From the NCBI RefSeq assembly GCF_011059105.1, contig NZ_JAALLS010000022.1, positions 17,884 through 81,883 on the forward strand: DNA of 64,000 bases. The letters run 5' to 3'. The DNA comes from Fodinibius halophilus (GTDB lineage: Bacteria; Bacteroidota; Rhodothermia; Balneolales; Balneolaceae). Below the pieces are notes generated by a model, which was not told where the DNA came from, searched no databases, and was given only the letters and a program-made list of their open reading frames with translations. Below, in pieces: positions 1 through 10,149 of this stretch. Positions within the stretch are counted from its first letter, which is position 1; every line of letters starts with the position of its first letter. The translations under genes were made by a program, and so were the position numbers.

Positions 1-1
1 G

Positions 2-817
2 CAGGCTTTTTTAGAACAGTATCGCCAGCAACCTAAACTACCCTGTTCCGGCCAGTACTCCTTTATTTCAGAAGAGGCATTTAAACAGCAGCTGGAGCAA
101 GCTCACAAAGAATATTTTGAACAGAAGGTTGATGATCTCCTTGAATATTATGATCCGACCCTTGCTCCTTCAGCGGCATGGCAAAAAATGCTGAGCATTG
201 CCCTCTTTGACGGCTTGGGAATCTCACATAACCGCCGCCCCATGCGCAGGCTGGGTAAGCAGCTGTTCCCCCAGGTCAAAGACTGTAACTCCCCGCATCA
301 GCTTAAAGAAAAAGCGGTACAGCTTTCAGGTCTGGAAAGCCAAACACGGGCCACCCCTTCGTTTACCTGGAAACATCGTGGTGTACGTCCCGGCAACCAT
401 CCGCGGGCTCGCATTCAGCAAGGGGCCGAATGCCTCTGGTTCATCGTTAACCAGCCATTCCAAACCTGGCTACGCTGCAATCCCAAATCGTTTTGGGCCC
501 AAATGCGAAATTCTATCACTACAACCCCCTCGCTGGGCCGCGAACGATCCGACATTCTTTTCGGCACCGTATTTCTTCCGGCCCTATATTCTCTGGGTAA
601 TCTCTTTTTTTGCAAGCGTCTAAAAACCCAAAGTTGGGAACTTTGGAAAACCCATAAAGTCACCCTTCCGAGCTCACTTTTGGGCCTACTCGAACAAACA
701 GCCCTCCCCCCTTCCCTTTATGCCCATCGTCTGGGTACCATCCATCAGCTTCGCAGCTACTGTAAACCCAAGAAATGCCAAAACTGCAATGTATTTAAAA
801 ATGTAATTTCTTCTTGA
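2..817 (+). CDS. DUF2851 family protein (5' end cut by window)
   Basis: The reading frame is open from base 2, with no start in the window, so the N-terminus is missing. The visible 271 residues match my memory of the DUF2851 family of Bacteroidota: a central W-K-x-x-G-V-R-P-G-N-H-P block (the family's WKxxRxRPxNxP) and a Cys-rich end, K-K-C-Q-N-C, near the C-terminus. The family's biochemical function is unknown. The gene stops about 50 bp before tRNA-Gln. An internal ATG at 188 exists, but codons upstream of it stay in frame and fit the family, so 188 is not the true start. Confidence 0.75.
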   Translation, partial: QAFLEQYRQQPKLPCSGQYSFISEEAFKQQLEQAHKEYFEQKVDDLLEYYDPTLAPSAAWQKMLSIALFDGLGISHNRRPMRRLGKQLFPQVKDCNSPHQLKEKAVQLSGLESQTRATPSFTWKHRGVRPGNHPRARIQQGAECLWFIVNQPFQTWLRCNPKSFWAQMRNSITTTPSLGRERSDILFGTVFLPALYSLGNLFFCKRLKTQSWELWKTHKVTLPSSLLGLLEQTALPPSLYAHRLGTIHQLRSYCKPKKCQNCNVFKNVISS

Positions 818-869
818 TTCGTATTCAGGAAATCCCTATTATCTGAATCTGTTAAAAACGGCACAACAT

Positions 870-940
870 TGCCCGGTCGTCTAATGGCAGGACAGCGGTT
901 TTTGGTACCGTCAGTGGGGGTTCGAGTCCTCCCCGGGCAA
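870..940 (+). tRNA. tRNA-Gln (anticodon TTG)
   Basis: A full cloverleaf can be drawn by hand. The 7-bp acceptor stem pairs 870-876 with 933-939, and A940 is the discriminator base. The D stem is GTC/GAC (879-881/891-893). The anticodon stem pairs 895-899 with 907-911 and its 7-base loop places TTG at 902-904. The T stem pairs 916-920 with 928-932 around the loop TTCGAGT. CCA is not encoded. It is followed by a likely terminator at 960-997. Confidence 0.95.
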
Positions 941-959
941 CACTTGATAATTAACTACG

Positions 960-997
960 AAAGGATGACTGAAAAGCCATCCTTTTCTTTTATTTTT
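960..997 (+). terminator. rho-independent terminator after tRNA-Gln
   Basis: An 8-bp stem (AAAGGATG at 960-967, CATCCTTT at 978-985) encloses a 10-base loop and is followed by a T-rich stretch. It lies 20 bp after the tRNA and just before prs, so it probably ends the tRNA transcript. Confidence 0.65.
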
Positions 998-1019
998 AAA
1001 TTCCTGAATCTTCGCTTCG

Positions 1020-1952
1020 TTGGATACTCCCTTAGCCATATTTGCCGGACGCAGCAACCTCGCTCTTTCACGTGCCATTGCAGAAAGTTACGGTACCGAT
1101 CTTGGAGAGGTTACCATTAAGCCGTTTTCGGATGGCGAACTGTATGCGAAGTACGAACAGAGTATCCGCGGTGAAGATGTATTTGTAGTTCAGTCTACCC
1201 CACCGCCCGGTGATAATATTATGGAACTGCTGCTATTGTTAGATGCAGCCAAGCGGGCGTCAGCAAAGCGTGTTACCGCAGTAATGCCCTATTTTGGGTA
1301 TGCACGCCAGGATCGCAAAGATCAGCCAAGAGTTTCCATTGCTTCGAAACTGATGGCGAATCTTTTAACCGAAGCAGGGGCAGATCGAATATTAACCATG
1401 GATCTGCATGCTGCACAGATACAGGGATTTTTTGATATTCCGCTGGATCACTTATATGCCAGCAGGTTATTTATTGATCATTTTAGTGAACATCCGATAG
1501 AAAACCTGGTCGTTGTTGCTCCTGATGTGGGCAGCTTGAAGATGGCTCGATCGTATGCCAAGCGGCTGGGTGCCCGACTTGCTTTTATCGACAAACGCAG
1601 GCCCAAACAGAACGTGGCCGAAGTCATGAACATTGTCGGTGAAGTAGAAGGGAAAAATGTGCTTATCGTCGATGATCTTATCGACACAGCCGGCACACTC
1701 ACTAATGCCGCTTCCGCACTAAAAGAACGCGGGGCACTAAACATTACTGCAACATGTACGCATCCCATATTATCAGGGCCCGCGTACCAACGCATTGAAG
1801 ATTCACCTATTGATCAATTACTGGTGACCGATACGGTACCGCTTCGCAAACCTTCGAGCAAAATCAAGGTATTGAGCGTTGCAGGTATTTTTGCTGAAGC
1901 AATACAACGTATCCACACCAACGATACCATAAGTGCACTTTTTGACGATTAA
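1020..1952 (+). CDS. prs: ribose-phosphate pyrophosphokinase
   Basis: Makes PRPP from ribose-5-phosphate and ATP, feeding purine, pyrimidine, NAD, His and Trp synthesis in the cytoplasm. At 310 residues it has normal length. Visible family blocks are the N-terminal FSDGE, the ATP-site P-Y-F-G-Y-A-R-Q-D-R-K, the D-L-H-A-A-Q-I-Q-G-F-F-D segment, and the PRPP loop V-D-D-L-I-D-T-A-G-T near residue 220. The start is TTG: a stop lies a few codons upstream in frame, the family N-terminus begins right after it, and no ATG is available. No clear Shine-Dalgarno is seen. It sits 102 bp before the L25 gene, in the common order prs, ctc, pth. Confidence 0.96.
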   Translation: MDTPLAIFAGRSNLALSRAIAESYGTDLGEVTIKPFSDGELYAKYEQSIRGEDVFVVQSTPPPGDNIMELLLLLDAAKRASAKRVTAVMPYFGYARQDRKDQPRVSIASKLMANLLTEAGADRILTMDLHAAQIQGFFDIPLDHLYASRLFIDHFSEHPIENLVVVAPDVGSLKMARSYAKRLGARLAFIDKRRPKQNVAEVMNIVGEVEGKNVLIVDDLIDTAGTLTNAASALKERGALNITATCTHPILSGPAYQRIEDSPIDQLLVTDTVPLRKPSSKIKVLSVAGIFAEAIQRIHTNDTISALFDD

Positions 1953-2054
1953 ATTTGTAACCACAGGAACACGAACACACTGAAGTTTATTACCACACTC
2001 TTTGCATTTTAATGTTTTGTGCTTTCGTGGTAAAAAAATCAACAACATAGAATT

Positions 2055-2765
2055 ATGACTACTCCAGAAGTTGTAGAGCTTGAAGGAAAAATTAGAGAAA
2101 CAGGACGCAATGCAGCCAAGAAACTTCGCGACGCGATGCGAGTTCCTGCTGTATTATACGGCCCAAAAGTAGATGAAAACGTTCATTTCTCTATTGATGA
2201 GCTTGAACTCGAAAAAATATTATCGGTAAGTAAGCGGCAAATTATCAATATCTCCATTGATGGAGAAACTCATGAGACGCTGCTTAAAGAGGTTGAATTT
2301 CATCCTATTACGGATCGTCCGGTACACGTAGACTTCTACGCTCTTGCTGAAGACCACGAAGTGACACTGAGCGTGCCCATCAAACTTGAAGGAACACCTG
2401 TTGGTGTTACCGAAGGTGGTGGTCGTATCTTCAAGCCAATGCAAATTCTCCGTATCCGCGTTACTCCTGACCTTATCCCCGGTGAATACTCCGTGGATAT
2501 CAGTGAACTGGAAATTGGTGACAATCTCCACGTTCGGGATCTCGAATTGGAAGGAATTATTCCTCTCGATGATCTCAGCAGAACGCTTGTTACTATTCGT
2601 CCTCCAAAATCCGAAGCTCTGCTTACTTCTTCTCTCATTTCCGAGGAACCAAGCGAAGAAGAGCTCGAAGAAGGCGAACTGCCAGAAGGCGAAGAAGGCG
2701 AATTGGCCGAAGGAGAAGAAGCAGAAGGCGAGGAAGCCGAAGAAGACGAAGAAACAACCGAATAA
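2055..2765 (+). CDS. rplY: 50S ribosomal protein L25 / general stress protein Ctc
   Basis: This is the long (Ctc/TL5) form of L25, which binds 5S rRNA in the large subunit. The N-terminal 5S-binding domain (about residues 5-95) contains R-x-x-G-R-N-A-A-K-K-L-R and P-A-V-L-Y-G, followed by the C-terminal beta domain (about 100-190). From about residue 195 the protein ends in a low-complexity acidic tail made mostly of Glu with Gly and Ala. Prs upstream and Pth downstream form the usual cluster. Function is from family; the tail is seen directly. Confidence 0.95.
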   Translation: MTTPEVVELEGKIRETGRNAAKKLRDAMRVPAVLYGPKVDENVHFSIDELELEKILSVSKRQIINISIDGETHETLLKEVEFHPITDRPVHVDFYALAEDHEVTLSVPIKLEGTPVGVTEGGGRIFKPMQILRIRVTPDLIPGEYSVDISELEIGDNLHVRDLELEGIIPLDDLSRTLVTIRPPKSEALLTSSLISEEPSEEELEEGELPEGEEGELAEGEEAEGEEAEEDEETTE

Positions 2766-2804
2766 TTTGCACAAAAATACTGACTTAACCAGCGTAACTG
2801 CTTT

Positions 2805-3362
2805 ATGCCGTTAATCATTGGCTTGGGTAATCCCGGAAGTAAATACGCTGGTACACGTCACAATATAGGTTTTGAATTAATTGATACACTGGCACAATCG
2901 CTGTCAGTACGACTAGGGCCCGGCAAGGGCCCTTTTCATGTGGGAAAAGGAAATCATGCAGGGCAGCCACTTTACCTCATCAAGCCCACCACATACATGA
3001 ATAATAGCGGTAAAGCTGTACGCCAGGCCATAAATTGGTACAAAAAAGAGATCGATCATTGCCTGGTATGTTATGACGATTTGGCTTTAGAGGTAGGAAC
3101 TATACGTCTGCGACCAAACGGAAGTGCAGGCGGACACAACGGAATAAAAGATATTATTCAACAACTGGGTACGAACGCTTTTCCACGCTTGCGAATCGGG
3201 ATTGGAAGCGACTTTCCAAAAGGACAACAAGTACAACATGTACTCTCCCCTTTTACTGATAAAGAGCGTACCGTTCTTAACCCTACTTTGGATAAAGCCG
3301 CCGATGCAACCTTCTGCTTTATTCGCGAAGGTATTGAAGAGGCAATGAACAAGTTTAATTGA
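2805..3362 (+). CDS. pth: peptidyl-tRNA hydrolase
   Basis: Cleaves peptidyl-tRNA released from stalled ribosomes, recycling tRNA. It has the usual length (185 residues). Key residues are visible: N9 in G-L-G-N-P-G, the catalytic H19 in T-R-H-N-I-G-F, the C-Y-D-D-L motif with the catalytic Asp, and G-S-A-G-G-H-N-G for tRNA binding. It starts 39 bp after the L25 gene, so the two are probably co-transcribed. Confidence 0.96.
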   Translation: MPLIIGLGNPGSKYAGTRHNIGFELIDTLAQSLSVRLGPGKGPFHVGKGNHAGQPLYLIKPTTYMNNSGKAVRQAINWYKKEIDHCLVCYDDLALEVGTIRLRPNGSAGGHNGIKDIIQQLGTNAFPRLRIGIGSDFPKGQQVQHVLSPFTDKERTVLNPTLDKAADATFCFIREGIEEAMNKFN

Positions 3363-3398
3363 TCAATTAATAACGCTTACAACTAACCAATAATTAAT

Positions 3399-5600
3399 AT
3401 GGATACCTTAATAACCTACTTAGTTCCCCTTGCGGGAGTTCTGGGCTTATTATATACCCTGATTAAATCTTCATGGGTTTCTAAGCAAGACACCGGAACT
3501 AAAAAAATGGCCGAAATAAGCGAACACATCCAACGTGGTGCTATGGCTTTTCTTAAAGCAGAGTACAAAGTACTTTCTATTTTTGTTCTCTCTGTTGCCA
3601 TTCTTCTCGGTGTTACCGCAAATGCTCAGACCTCTCACTGGCTCGTTTCTGTTTCATTTATTATTGGAGCCTTCTGCTCTGGCTTAGCCGGTTTTATTGG
3701 AATGCGCGTTGCTACAAAAGCAAATGTACGAACTACCAATGCTGCTCGCGAAGGACTTGGAAAAGGCTTAAATATTGCCTTTGCCGGTGGTTCTGTTATG
3801 GGACTCGGCGTTGTAGGCTTAGGCGTTCTCGGACTTGGTTCTCTGTTTCTGATCTTTGGCGATATGTTCGGTACTGGAACAGCGGCTGATGTCAACAAAG
3901 TATTAGCTGTTGTTACCGGTTTCTCTTTTGGTGCTTCTTCTATTGCGCTCTTTGCTCGTGTAGGTGGGGGTATTTATACCAAGGCCGCTGATGTTGGGGC
4001 CGACCTTGTAGGTAAAGTTGAGGCTGGTATTCCGGAAGATCACCCACTCAATCCCGCTACTATTGCCGATAACGTAGGTGATAATGTCGGAGATGTTGCA
4101 GGAATGGGAGCCGATCTCTTTGAATCTTATGTAGGCTCTATTATTGGTACAATGGTATTGGGTGCTGCTTTTATGGCGAACCCAGAATGGGCAGATAACT
4201 TCAATGGATTATCTGCAGTACTGCTTCCCCTCGTATTAGCCGGCACCGGAATTGTTACATCGATCATCGGTACCTTCTTTGTACGCGTTAAAGAAGGTGG
4301 AAACCCACAAACTGCACTTAATATTGGTGAATTTGTTTCTGCCATTATTATGTTGATTGCCTCTTACCTGCTTATCCAATGGATGTTGCCTGCAAGTTGG
4401 GCACATACAACTATTTTTGGTGATGAACTTACAATTACAAGTATGGGCGTTTTCTGGGCCACCATCTTTGGCCTTGCTGCCGGTCTGCTTATCGGACTTA
4501 TTACGGAACACTACACCGGAACCGGAACCGGCCCGGTTAAGTCCATTGTTCGTCAATCTTCCACCGGAGCAGCTACAAATATCATTGCCGGTGTGGGAGT
4601 AGGGATGATTTCTACTGCCATTCCCATCGTAATTATTGCTATTGCAATGATCGCTTCATATGAATTTGCCGGCTTATATGGAATTGCTATTGCCGCTGTT
4701 GGAATGCTCTCAAACACCGGTATCCAGCTGGCTGTTGATGCTTACGGTCCTATTTCAGATAACGCCGGCGGAATTGCCGAAATGTCTGAACTTCCAAGTG
4801 AAGTACGCGACCGTACCGATAAACTGGATGCGGTAGGTAATACTACAGCAGCCATTGGTAAAGGCTTTGCAATCGGATCTGCAGCTTTAACTGCCCTTGC
4901 ACTCTTTGCTGCATTCATTACATCTTACAATGCAACACACGCTACAAATTTATCTGGAATTAATATTACCCAACCTACAGTAATGGCTGCACTCTTTATT
5001 GGAGCCATGCTTCCCTTCCTGTTCTCTGCACTTTCCATGAATGCTGTGGGACGTGCTGCGATGTCAATGATTGAGGAAGTTCGTCGCCAGTTCAATGATA
5101 TTCCGGAACTGCGTGCCGGTCTTGATGCCATGGGGCGCAACGAAGGTGAAAAACTGGAAAACTGGTCTGAAGAAGATCAGGAAATATTTGAAACAGCTAC
5201 CGGTAAAGCAGAGTATGAGAAATGTGTTGAAATTTCTACCACTGCTTCATTGCGTGAAATGATTGCACCTGGTGTACTGGCTGTAGCCGTTCCGGTAGCA
5301 TTTGGATTTATCGGAGGCCCGGAGATGCTGGGTGGACTACTTGCCGGCGTTACGGCTTCTGGTGTACTGATGGCCCTGTTCCAATCCAACGCAGGCGGTG
5401 CCTGGGACAATGCTAAGAAAATGATTGAAGAAGGCTTTGAGCACGAAGGAGAAATGCTTGAAAAAGGCTCCGAAGCTCACAAAGCATCTGTTGTTGGCGA
5501 TACCGTTGGCGATCCATTCAAGGATACTTCCGGTCCTTCTCTCAACATTCTTATTAAGCTGATGTCAGTTGTTGCACTCGTTATTGCAACCATGATCTAA
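3399..5600 (+). CDS. hppA: membrane-bound ion-pumping pyrophosphatase
   Basis: Couples hydrolysis of pyrophosphate to export of H+ and/or Na+ across the inner membrane. At 733 residues with about 16 hydrophobic segments it is full length. The substrate site is clear: [11 protein letters not shown] followed by D-N-V-G-D-N-V-G-D. The G-N-T-T-A-A segment has Ala where K+-independent enzymes carry Lys, so this is the K+-stimulated class by known family rules. Whether it pumps Na+ or H+ cannot be decided from reading alone. It lies 36 bp after pth and is followed by a strong terminator. Confidence 0.95.
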   Translation: MDTLITYLVPLAGVLGLLYTLIKSSWVSKQDTGTKKMAEISEHIQRGAMAFLKAEYKVLSIFVLSVAILLGVTANAQTSHWLVSVSFIIGAFCSGLAGFIGMRVATKANVRTTNAAREGLGKGLNIAFAGGSVMGLGVVGLGVLGLGSLFLIFGDMFGTGTAADVNKVLAVVTGFSFGASSIALFARVGGGIYTKAADVGADLVGKVEAGIPEDHPLNPATIADNVGDNVGDVAGMGADLFESYVGSIIGTMVLGAAFMANPEWADNFNGLSAVLLPLVLAGTGIVTSIIGTFFVRVKEGGNPQTALNIGEFVSAIIMLIASYLLIQWMLPASWAHTTIFGDELTITSMGVFWATIFGLAAGLLIGLITEHYTGTGTGPVKSIVRQSSTGAATNIIAGVGVGMISTAIPIVIIAIAMIASYEFAGLYGIAIAAVGMLSNTGIQLAVDAYGPISDNAGGIAEMSELPSEVRDRTDKLDAVGNTTAAIGKGFAIGSAALTALALFAAFITSYNATHATNLSGINITQPTVMAALFIGAMLPFLFSALSMNAVGRAAMSMIEEVRRQFNDIPELRAGLDAMGRNEGEKLENWSEEDQEIFETATGKAEYEKCVEISTTASLREMIAPGVLAVAVPVAFGFIGGPEMLGGLLAGVTASGVLMALFQSNAGGAWDNAKKMIEEGFEHEGEMLEKGSEAHKASVVGDTVGDPFKDTSGPSLNILIKLMSVVALVIATMI

Positions 5601-5624
5601 GTCTTACACAATATCTTGATCTTA

Positions 5625-5657
5625 AAGCCCTGCAGCATAAAGCTGTAGGGCTTTTTT
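5625..5657 (+). terminator. rho-independent terminator of hppA
   Basis: A strong stem (AAGCCCTGCAGC paired with GCTGTAGGGCTT) with a short A/T loop runs into six T residues. It begins 24 bp after the hppA stop codon. Confidence 0.92.
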
Positions 5658-5674
5658 AATAGTTATAGCACTTG

Positions 5675-5700
5675 TCTTCCTGAACTTGTTTCAGGATCTT
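5675..5700. repeat. short dispersed repeat (TCCTGAACTTGTTTCAGGA core)
   Basis: The palindromic core CCTGAACTTGTTTCAGG resembles two other intergenic copies in this window, near 12130-12160 and 19009-19063. Such palindromic repeats are common between genes in Bacteroidota. It lies between the hppA terminator and the next gene. Confidence 0.55.
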
Positions 5701-5750
5701 ACCGTACTGCCCAGAGCAATTACAACCTTCGTTAGACAGCAATTTCACAG

Positions 5751-6413
5751 ATGGATATTTTCAAACTGTTTTTCAATCACGACCAGCGCCTGGATAAACT
5801 GGCCAAGCGCAATGCCAATAAAACCAAAGAAGAGATTGAGGCAAGCCTGGCAGATTTTATGTCGCCGGACCCTACCTATTCTAAATTTTATATTACCGGC
5901 ACCCGGCTCGAAAATGAACAATTTGGCCTTAATACCTTATCCAAATATGAAGCTGTTGTTCAACAACTGAATAGAACATTTACCGATCGCACCATTCATA
6001 CAGCTTTAGGCCGATTCGATTCATTACCGAAAGCTATCAATAATATTGATATAGGTCAGATAGTAATACTAAGTTCAGAAGCTGAAAGTGAATACAACTT
6101 TGATGTATTAGAGATAGATGAAGATTCGAATGTAGGCCATAAAAAAGAAGCGCTAAGTGAGGTCTTAAAAGAGGGAGATTACGTACTTTATAAAGAACAA
6201 GCCCACCATGGCTTCGACCTGCACCTGTTTTCCATGGAAAATATTTATCCTATCCTATTTGAGCACTTGCAACCATTGGTGGATAATGATTTTCGTTTCT
6301 TTAGTATTAACAGCAAGCGCATGGGCTCAGAGCGCCATTTCTATTTTGAGACATGGACCCTGGACCATCCGCCACACGGAGCTGAAGAGGTCTTCGCTAA
6401 AACAAAAATATAG
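5751..6413 (+). CDS. hypothetical protein, 220 residues
   Basis: I do not recognise this family. The product is soluble, rich in charged residues, and has no signal peptide or membrane segment. The N-terminal 35 residues look helical and charged; the middle holds a D-I-G-Q-I-V-I-L segment and the C-terminal part is aromatic-rich. It ends convergently, about 67 bp from a methyltransferase gene on the other strand. Codon use looks like its neighbours. Start taken as the ATG at 5751, after which the frame is uninterrupted. Confidence 0.75.
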   Translation: MDIFKLFFNHDQRLDKLAKRNANKTKEEIEASLADFMSPDPTYSKFYITGTRLENEQFGLNTLSKYEAVVQQLNRTFTDRTIHTALGRFDSLPKAINNIDIGQIVILSSEAESEYNFDVLEIDEDSNVGHKKEALSEVLKEGDYVLYKEQAHHGFDLHLFSMENIYPILFEHLQPLVDNDFRFFSINSKRMGSERHFYFETWTLDHPPHGAEEVFAKTKI

Positions 6414-6480
6414 ACTACCAGCAGATCTGTATGTAAGGGCCGGCGCGCCCTATTATGAAATAGAAACCATCAATATTGAA

Positions 6481-7227
6481 TTATTCATGTAGCAACTGAC
6501 ATATCATCAAAAGTCGAGGGCTGGTCTCGGGATCAAAATCACTTCCTCTATAATCTCCTTTCACATCTAGGATCTCAAGGTTTCGCTTATCCATCTCACT
6601 TTTAAACCAGGGTAAGCCATAGAGTTTTACCCGTTCAGAGTAAGAACGAGGCTCATCAAGCCCCTCCCCATCAAATACAATATCTTTGTGGATAGCCCCA
6701 TTTTCTACATATCGTTTAATACGATAATGAATATCATGAAATTCCCCCTGGTCTTCAGGGCTGTATTCCCGTTTTACTTTTTCCGCATTTAAATAATCTA
6801 AAACAAATAGCCCGTTGGGATTCAACATTTTTACCACACTGTCAAGCACCGATGCATTTTCACCATCATGCTCAAAATATCCAAAAGTGGTAAACAGGTT
6901 TACAACAGCATCAAACGACTGATCCAGCGGGTCACGCATATCCCCAACTTCAAAAGAGACATTATCGAGTTCCAGCTCTTCGGCTTTTTTTCTGGCTGTT
7001 TTAATCGCTTGGGGAGACAGATCAATTCCCTTTACCGTATATCCTTTTTTACCGAGACTTATAGAGTGACGTCCACGTCCGCATCCCAAATCAAGAATTG
7101 AGGTACAACTATTTTGCAGAAATTTTTGTTCTAAAAAATCAATAAGCTGCCGTGCTTCTTCCTCATCACGGTTAGCGTATAACTTTTCATATAATGGACT
7201 ATCAAACCACTTTTCGAACCAACCCAT
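6481..7227 (-). CDS. class I SAM-dependent methyltransferase
   Basis: A 248-residue cytoplasmic Rossmann-fold methyltransferase. Motif I is I-L-D-L-G-C-G-R-G-R-H (about residues 44-54), which binds S-adenosylmethionine. An acidic strand end follows at G-I-D-L-S, and then G-D-M-R-D. The C-terminal third is less typical and may bind the substrate, which I cannot name. The gene stands alone on the minus strand between a convergent hypothetical gene and the divergent FadL gene. Confidence 0.85.
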   Translation of the reverse strand: MGWFEKWFDSPLYEKLYANRDEEEARQLIDFLEQKFLQNSCTSILDLGCGRGRHSISLGKKGYTVKGIDLSPQAIKTARKKAEELELDNVSFEVGDMRDPLDQSFDAVVNLFTTFGYFEHDGENASVLDSVVKMLNPNGLFVLDYLNAEKVKREYSPEDQGEFHDIHYRIKRYVENGAIHKDIVFDGEGLDEPRSYSERVKLYGLPWFKSEMDKRNLEILDVKGDYRGSDFDPETSPRLLMICQLLHE

Positions 7228-7470
7228 ATAAAATCTGTTTCTATATTGACTATTAACTGCACGGAATGAATCAAAATTGCCGGATTATTCCAAACTTTTG
7301 CTTTTATCTTTCCTAAGCTTTTAATTAGTTATGATTAACAGTGTTAACTAATTTTCCTCAATAGACAAATAATTTAAACTATTGATCAAATTGAAGTTAG
7401 AACACGAGTACTATTAAAACAGTAGACCCTGCTTAGATTTTTAAAATTAATAATTAAACCCGGAGAACTT

Positions 7471-8724
7471 ATGCGAAGACTAATAGCTACAATATGTTTA
7501 ATATTCTTATGTTCGGGATCTGCTCTCGCCAGCGGATTCTCAATATATGAAGCAAGTGTACGCGCAAATGGCATGCTCGGTGCCTTTTCTGCTTATGCTG
7601 ATCATGTTTCTACCATTTATTATAACCCGGCCGGTTTGGGCGGTATGGATGGATTACGTGTTAGTGGTGGAGCTACCATTATTGCTCCTCGTTCTACGTT
7701 CCGTAATCTATCGTCCCTTGCTCCACGAGGGCAAAAGACAAGTATGGAAAAACAGAACTTTTTGGTTCCCAATTTTTACGGTTCTTATCAAGTAACAGAT
7801 AAGCTTACGGCCGGTATTGGAGTTTATGCTCCCTTTGGCCTGGGCACAAAGTGGCCCTCCGACTGGGTAGGTCGTGGCTCGGCGATAGAGACAAGTATTG
7901 AAACAATTTTTGTCTCACCTTCCGTCGGATACCAATTACCCGATTTCGGCATCGGAAAAATTAAGATTGGTGCAGGTGTCCGTATTGCCGCTCATGGTGA
8001 GGTAAAATTGCAACGTGCAGTAGCTTCATTCTCCCCCGAAGGGACCTTTACACTCAATGGTGAGCTCGAAAAACCGGCCTATGGATACCATGCCGGCATA
8101 CTGTATGAACCGGTCAAAGATGTAACCCTTGGCTTTACCTATCGCAGCGAAGTTACCACAACGTTTGAAGGGGATGCTACTTTTGAAAACCTCAATGTTG
8201 GTTTCCCTTCCGAAGCCAAAGGAAGTGCAGAAATAACCATGCCTTCCAGCTATGTTATTGCCTTAAATGTTAAGCCTATTGACGGACTCTCTACCGAACT
8301 TGATTACGTCTGGTGGGGATGGTCAAGTTATGATGAACTAGCTATTAATTTTGACCAGTCAATTCCTGCACTCGGAGGTAGTACTATCGTTAATGAACGA
8401 AACTACAACAATTCCTGGCAGCTTCGTTTTGGGGCAGAGTATACAAAGATTGGTGTAGAAGGGCTCACTCTTCGCGGAGGTATTGCCTATGATGAAAATC
8501 CCATTAAGGATCGATACGTAGATCCCACCCTCCCCGACTCCGATCGCTGGCTCTTTTCCGGCGGTGTTAGCTATAACCTGACTGATTATCTGGCCATTGA
8601 TGCTGCATATATCTTTATCCGTGCCAATCAACGCAAGGTTACTAACACTCATGAAGGGGGCATTGATGGGGTCTATACGACCTACGCAAACCTTCCGAGC
8701 CTGGGCTTCACTCTGAATTTATAA
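7471..8724 (+). CDS. outer membrane transport protein, OmpP1/FadL/TodX family
   Basis: A 417-residue beta-barrel porin of the FadL type, predicted to move hydrophobic compounds such as fatty acids or hydrocarbons across the outer membrane. It has a signal peptide (basic start, hydrophobic core, cleavage after S-A-L-A-S). The mature N-terminus G-F-S-I-Y-E-A-S with A-D-H-V-S-T-I-Y-Y-N-P-A-G-L is the family hallmark, and the C-terminus ends in alternating aromatic/hydrophobic residues. A good ribosome site (GGAG, 7 bases from ATG) supports the start. An SGNH lipoprotein follows 20 bp later, suggesting an operon that takes up and processes a lipid or ester. Confidence 0.93.
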   Translation: MRRLIATICLIFLCSGSALASGFSIYEASVRANGMLGAFSAYADHVSTIYYNPAGLGGMDGLRVSGGATIIAPRSTFRNLSSLAPRGQKTSMEKQNFLVPNFYGSYQVTDKLTAGIGVYAPFGLGTKWPSDWVGRGSAIETSIETIFVSPSVGYQLPDFGIGKIKIGAGVRIAAHGEVKLQRAVASFSPEGTFTLNGELEKPAYGYHAGILYEPVKDVTLGFTYRSEVTTTFEGDATFENLNVGFPSEAKGSAEITMPSSYVIALNVKPIDGLSTELDYVWWGWSSYDELAINFDQSIPALGGSTIVNERNYNNSWQLRFGAEYTKIGVEGLTLRGGIAYDENPIKDRYVDPTLPDSDRWLFSGGVSYNLTDYLAIDAAYIFIRANQRKVTNTHEGGIDGVYTTYANLPSLGFTLNL

Positions 8725-8744
8725 ATAATTAAGGATATTACGTT

Positions 8745-10124
8745 ATGAGTTATTTTAAAAAATATATTAAAGGAATACTCTCGCTGGCGTTTTTGCTGGC
8801 ACTTGTAACAGGCTGTAAAGATTACAACGATCTAGATCCTGCTGCTAATAATTCGGGAGATGCTGATTTTTCTTCTTATGTAGCCGTTGGTAACAGTCTA
8901 ACAGCGGGCTTGCAAAATGGAGCACTATACGAATCAGCACAAAAGTACTCTTTCCCCAAACTTTTGGCACGCCAGATGAACAAATCTGAAAGTTTTGAGC
9001 AACCCCTTATCAGTAATCCGGGAATTGGTTCCGGGGGACGTATAGAGCTTTCCAACCTTGATCCTCTGGTTACAACCCGTAACTCCAATCAGGGCAATCC
9101 AATAAACCAAGAAGATAAACCCTTCTCAAATCTGGGAGTTCCGGGAGCTGTTTTGGTTGATTATATGAATCCCAACAATGCTGGAAATCTAAAAGAACGG
9201 GCTACCGATCAAAGTAACCCTGCTTTTAATCCATTCTACAAGGTAGCAATGGAACAGGCCGAACTGGCTAAATCTGCTCCAAATCTTCATAACCAGGTTG
9301 CTAAACAAAATCCTACTTTTATTACCTTTTGGTTGGGCAACAATGATGTGCTCGGTTATGTCACATCAGGTGGCGAAGGCCAATCAATCACACCTGCAGC
9401 AAACTTTTCTCAACTCTACCAAGCTTCGGCCCAGGGTTTAGCAGCAACTGGTGCCGATGTAATGGTATATACGATTCCGGATGTTACCAATATTCCCTTT
9501 GTCTTTTACCTCCGAACACAACTGGAACAACAAGGGGCTATAACCTTTAACTCAAGTAGTCAAACCTATCAGCTTGTTACTGAAAACGGTAACTTTGATA
9601 TCTATATTGAGGTTGACGGCAATGCTGAAAAAATGCGTCAAGATGACTTTCCTTTGCTAAGTGCTCAATCGTACTTTGCCAGAGTACAGAATGGTCAGGT
9701 ACCACCTCCTATTCAACCTCAAAGTGCCATCCCGGATGAACTCGTACTAGACGGAAACCTGGCCACTCAGGATGCCTCAGATTCTGAGCTTGAACAAGCA
9801 GCTGCCGCTGTTGCACAATATAACGGCACAATTTCTTCAGTCGCATCGTCCAATAACTTTACAGTTGTAGATATCAATAAAGTTTTCAAAGATATCTTTA
9901 CTACCTTCCAAAGTTCTCAAGGACAAAATGGATACCAGACTGATGGCTTAAATTTACGTCCCGTCCCGGGTGAACTGTTTAGCTTCGATGGCGTCCATCC
10001 CACAAACCGGGGAGCAGCTGTTATTGCAAACAAATCTATTGATGCAATTAACAGTGCCTATAATGCTAACCTCGACAAGATCAATGTAGCGAAAATACCT
10101 GAGGGGTTTCCAGTGGCTAATTAA
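8745..10124 (+). CDS. SGNH/GDSL hydrolase-family lipoprotein
   Basis: A 459-residue exported lipoprotein: the signal peptide ends in L-V-T-G-C, so the mature protein is lipid-anchored at Cys. Esterase blocks are visible: block I A-V-G-N-S-L-T-A-G (Asn in place of the usual Asp of GDS, catalytic Ser kept), block III W-L-G-N-N-D, and block V D-G-V-H-P-T-N with the catalytic Asp/His. It follows the FadL gene by 20 bp; AAGGA stands 9 bases before the start. The two together suggest ester or lipid cleavage at the outer membrane with import through the porin; this last point is inference. Confidence 0.88.
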   Translation: MSYFKKYIKGILSLAFLLALVTGCKDYNDLDPAANNSGDADFSSYVAVGNSLTAGLQNGALYESAQKYSFPKLLARQMNKSESFEQPLISNPGIGSGGRIELSNLDPLVTTRNSNQGNPINQEDKPFSNLGVPGAVLVDYMNPNNAGNLKERATDQSNPAFNPFYKVAMEQAELAKSAPNLHNQVAKQNPTFITFWLGNNDVLGYVTSGGEGQSITPAANFSQLYQASAQGLAATGADVMVYTIPDVTNIPFVFYLRTQLEQQGAITFNSSSQTYQLVTENGNFDIYIEVDGNAEKMRQDDFPLLSAQSYFARVQNGQVPPPIQPQSAIPDELVLDGNLATQDASDSELEQAAAAVAQYNGTISSVASSNNFTVVDINKVFKDIFTTFQSSQGQNGYQTDGLNLRPVPGELFSFDGVHPTNRGAAVIANKSIDAINSAYNANLDKINVAKIPEGFPVAN

Positions 10125-10149
10125 AATCTAACTTATCTTTTTGTATTGT

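Noticed and set aside
869..1120. Plus-strand open frame covering the tRNA and the prs start
   Set aside because: It overlaps tRNA-Gln and prs in another frame and has no protein-like features.
6436..6451. Terminator between the hypothetical gene and the methyltransferase
   Set aside because: The AGGGC/GCCCT stem is only 5 bp and lacks a T run on either side.
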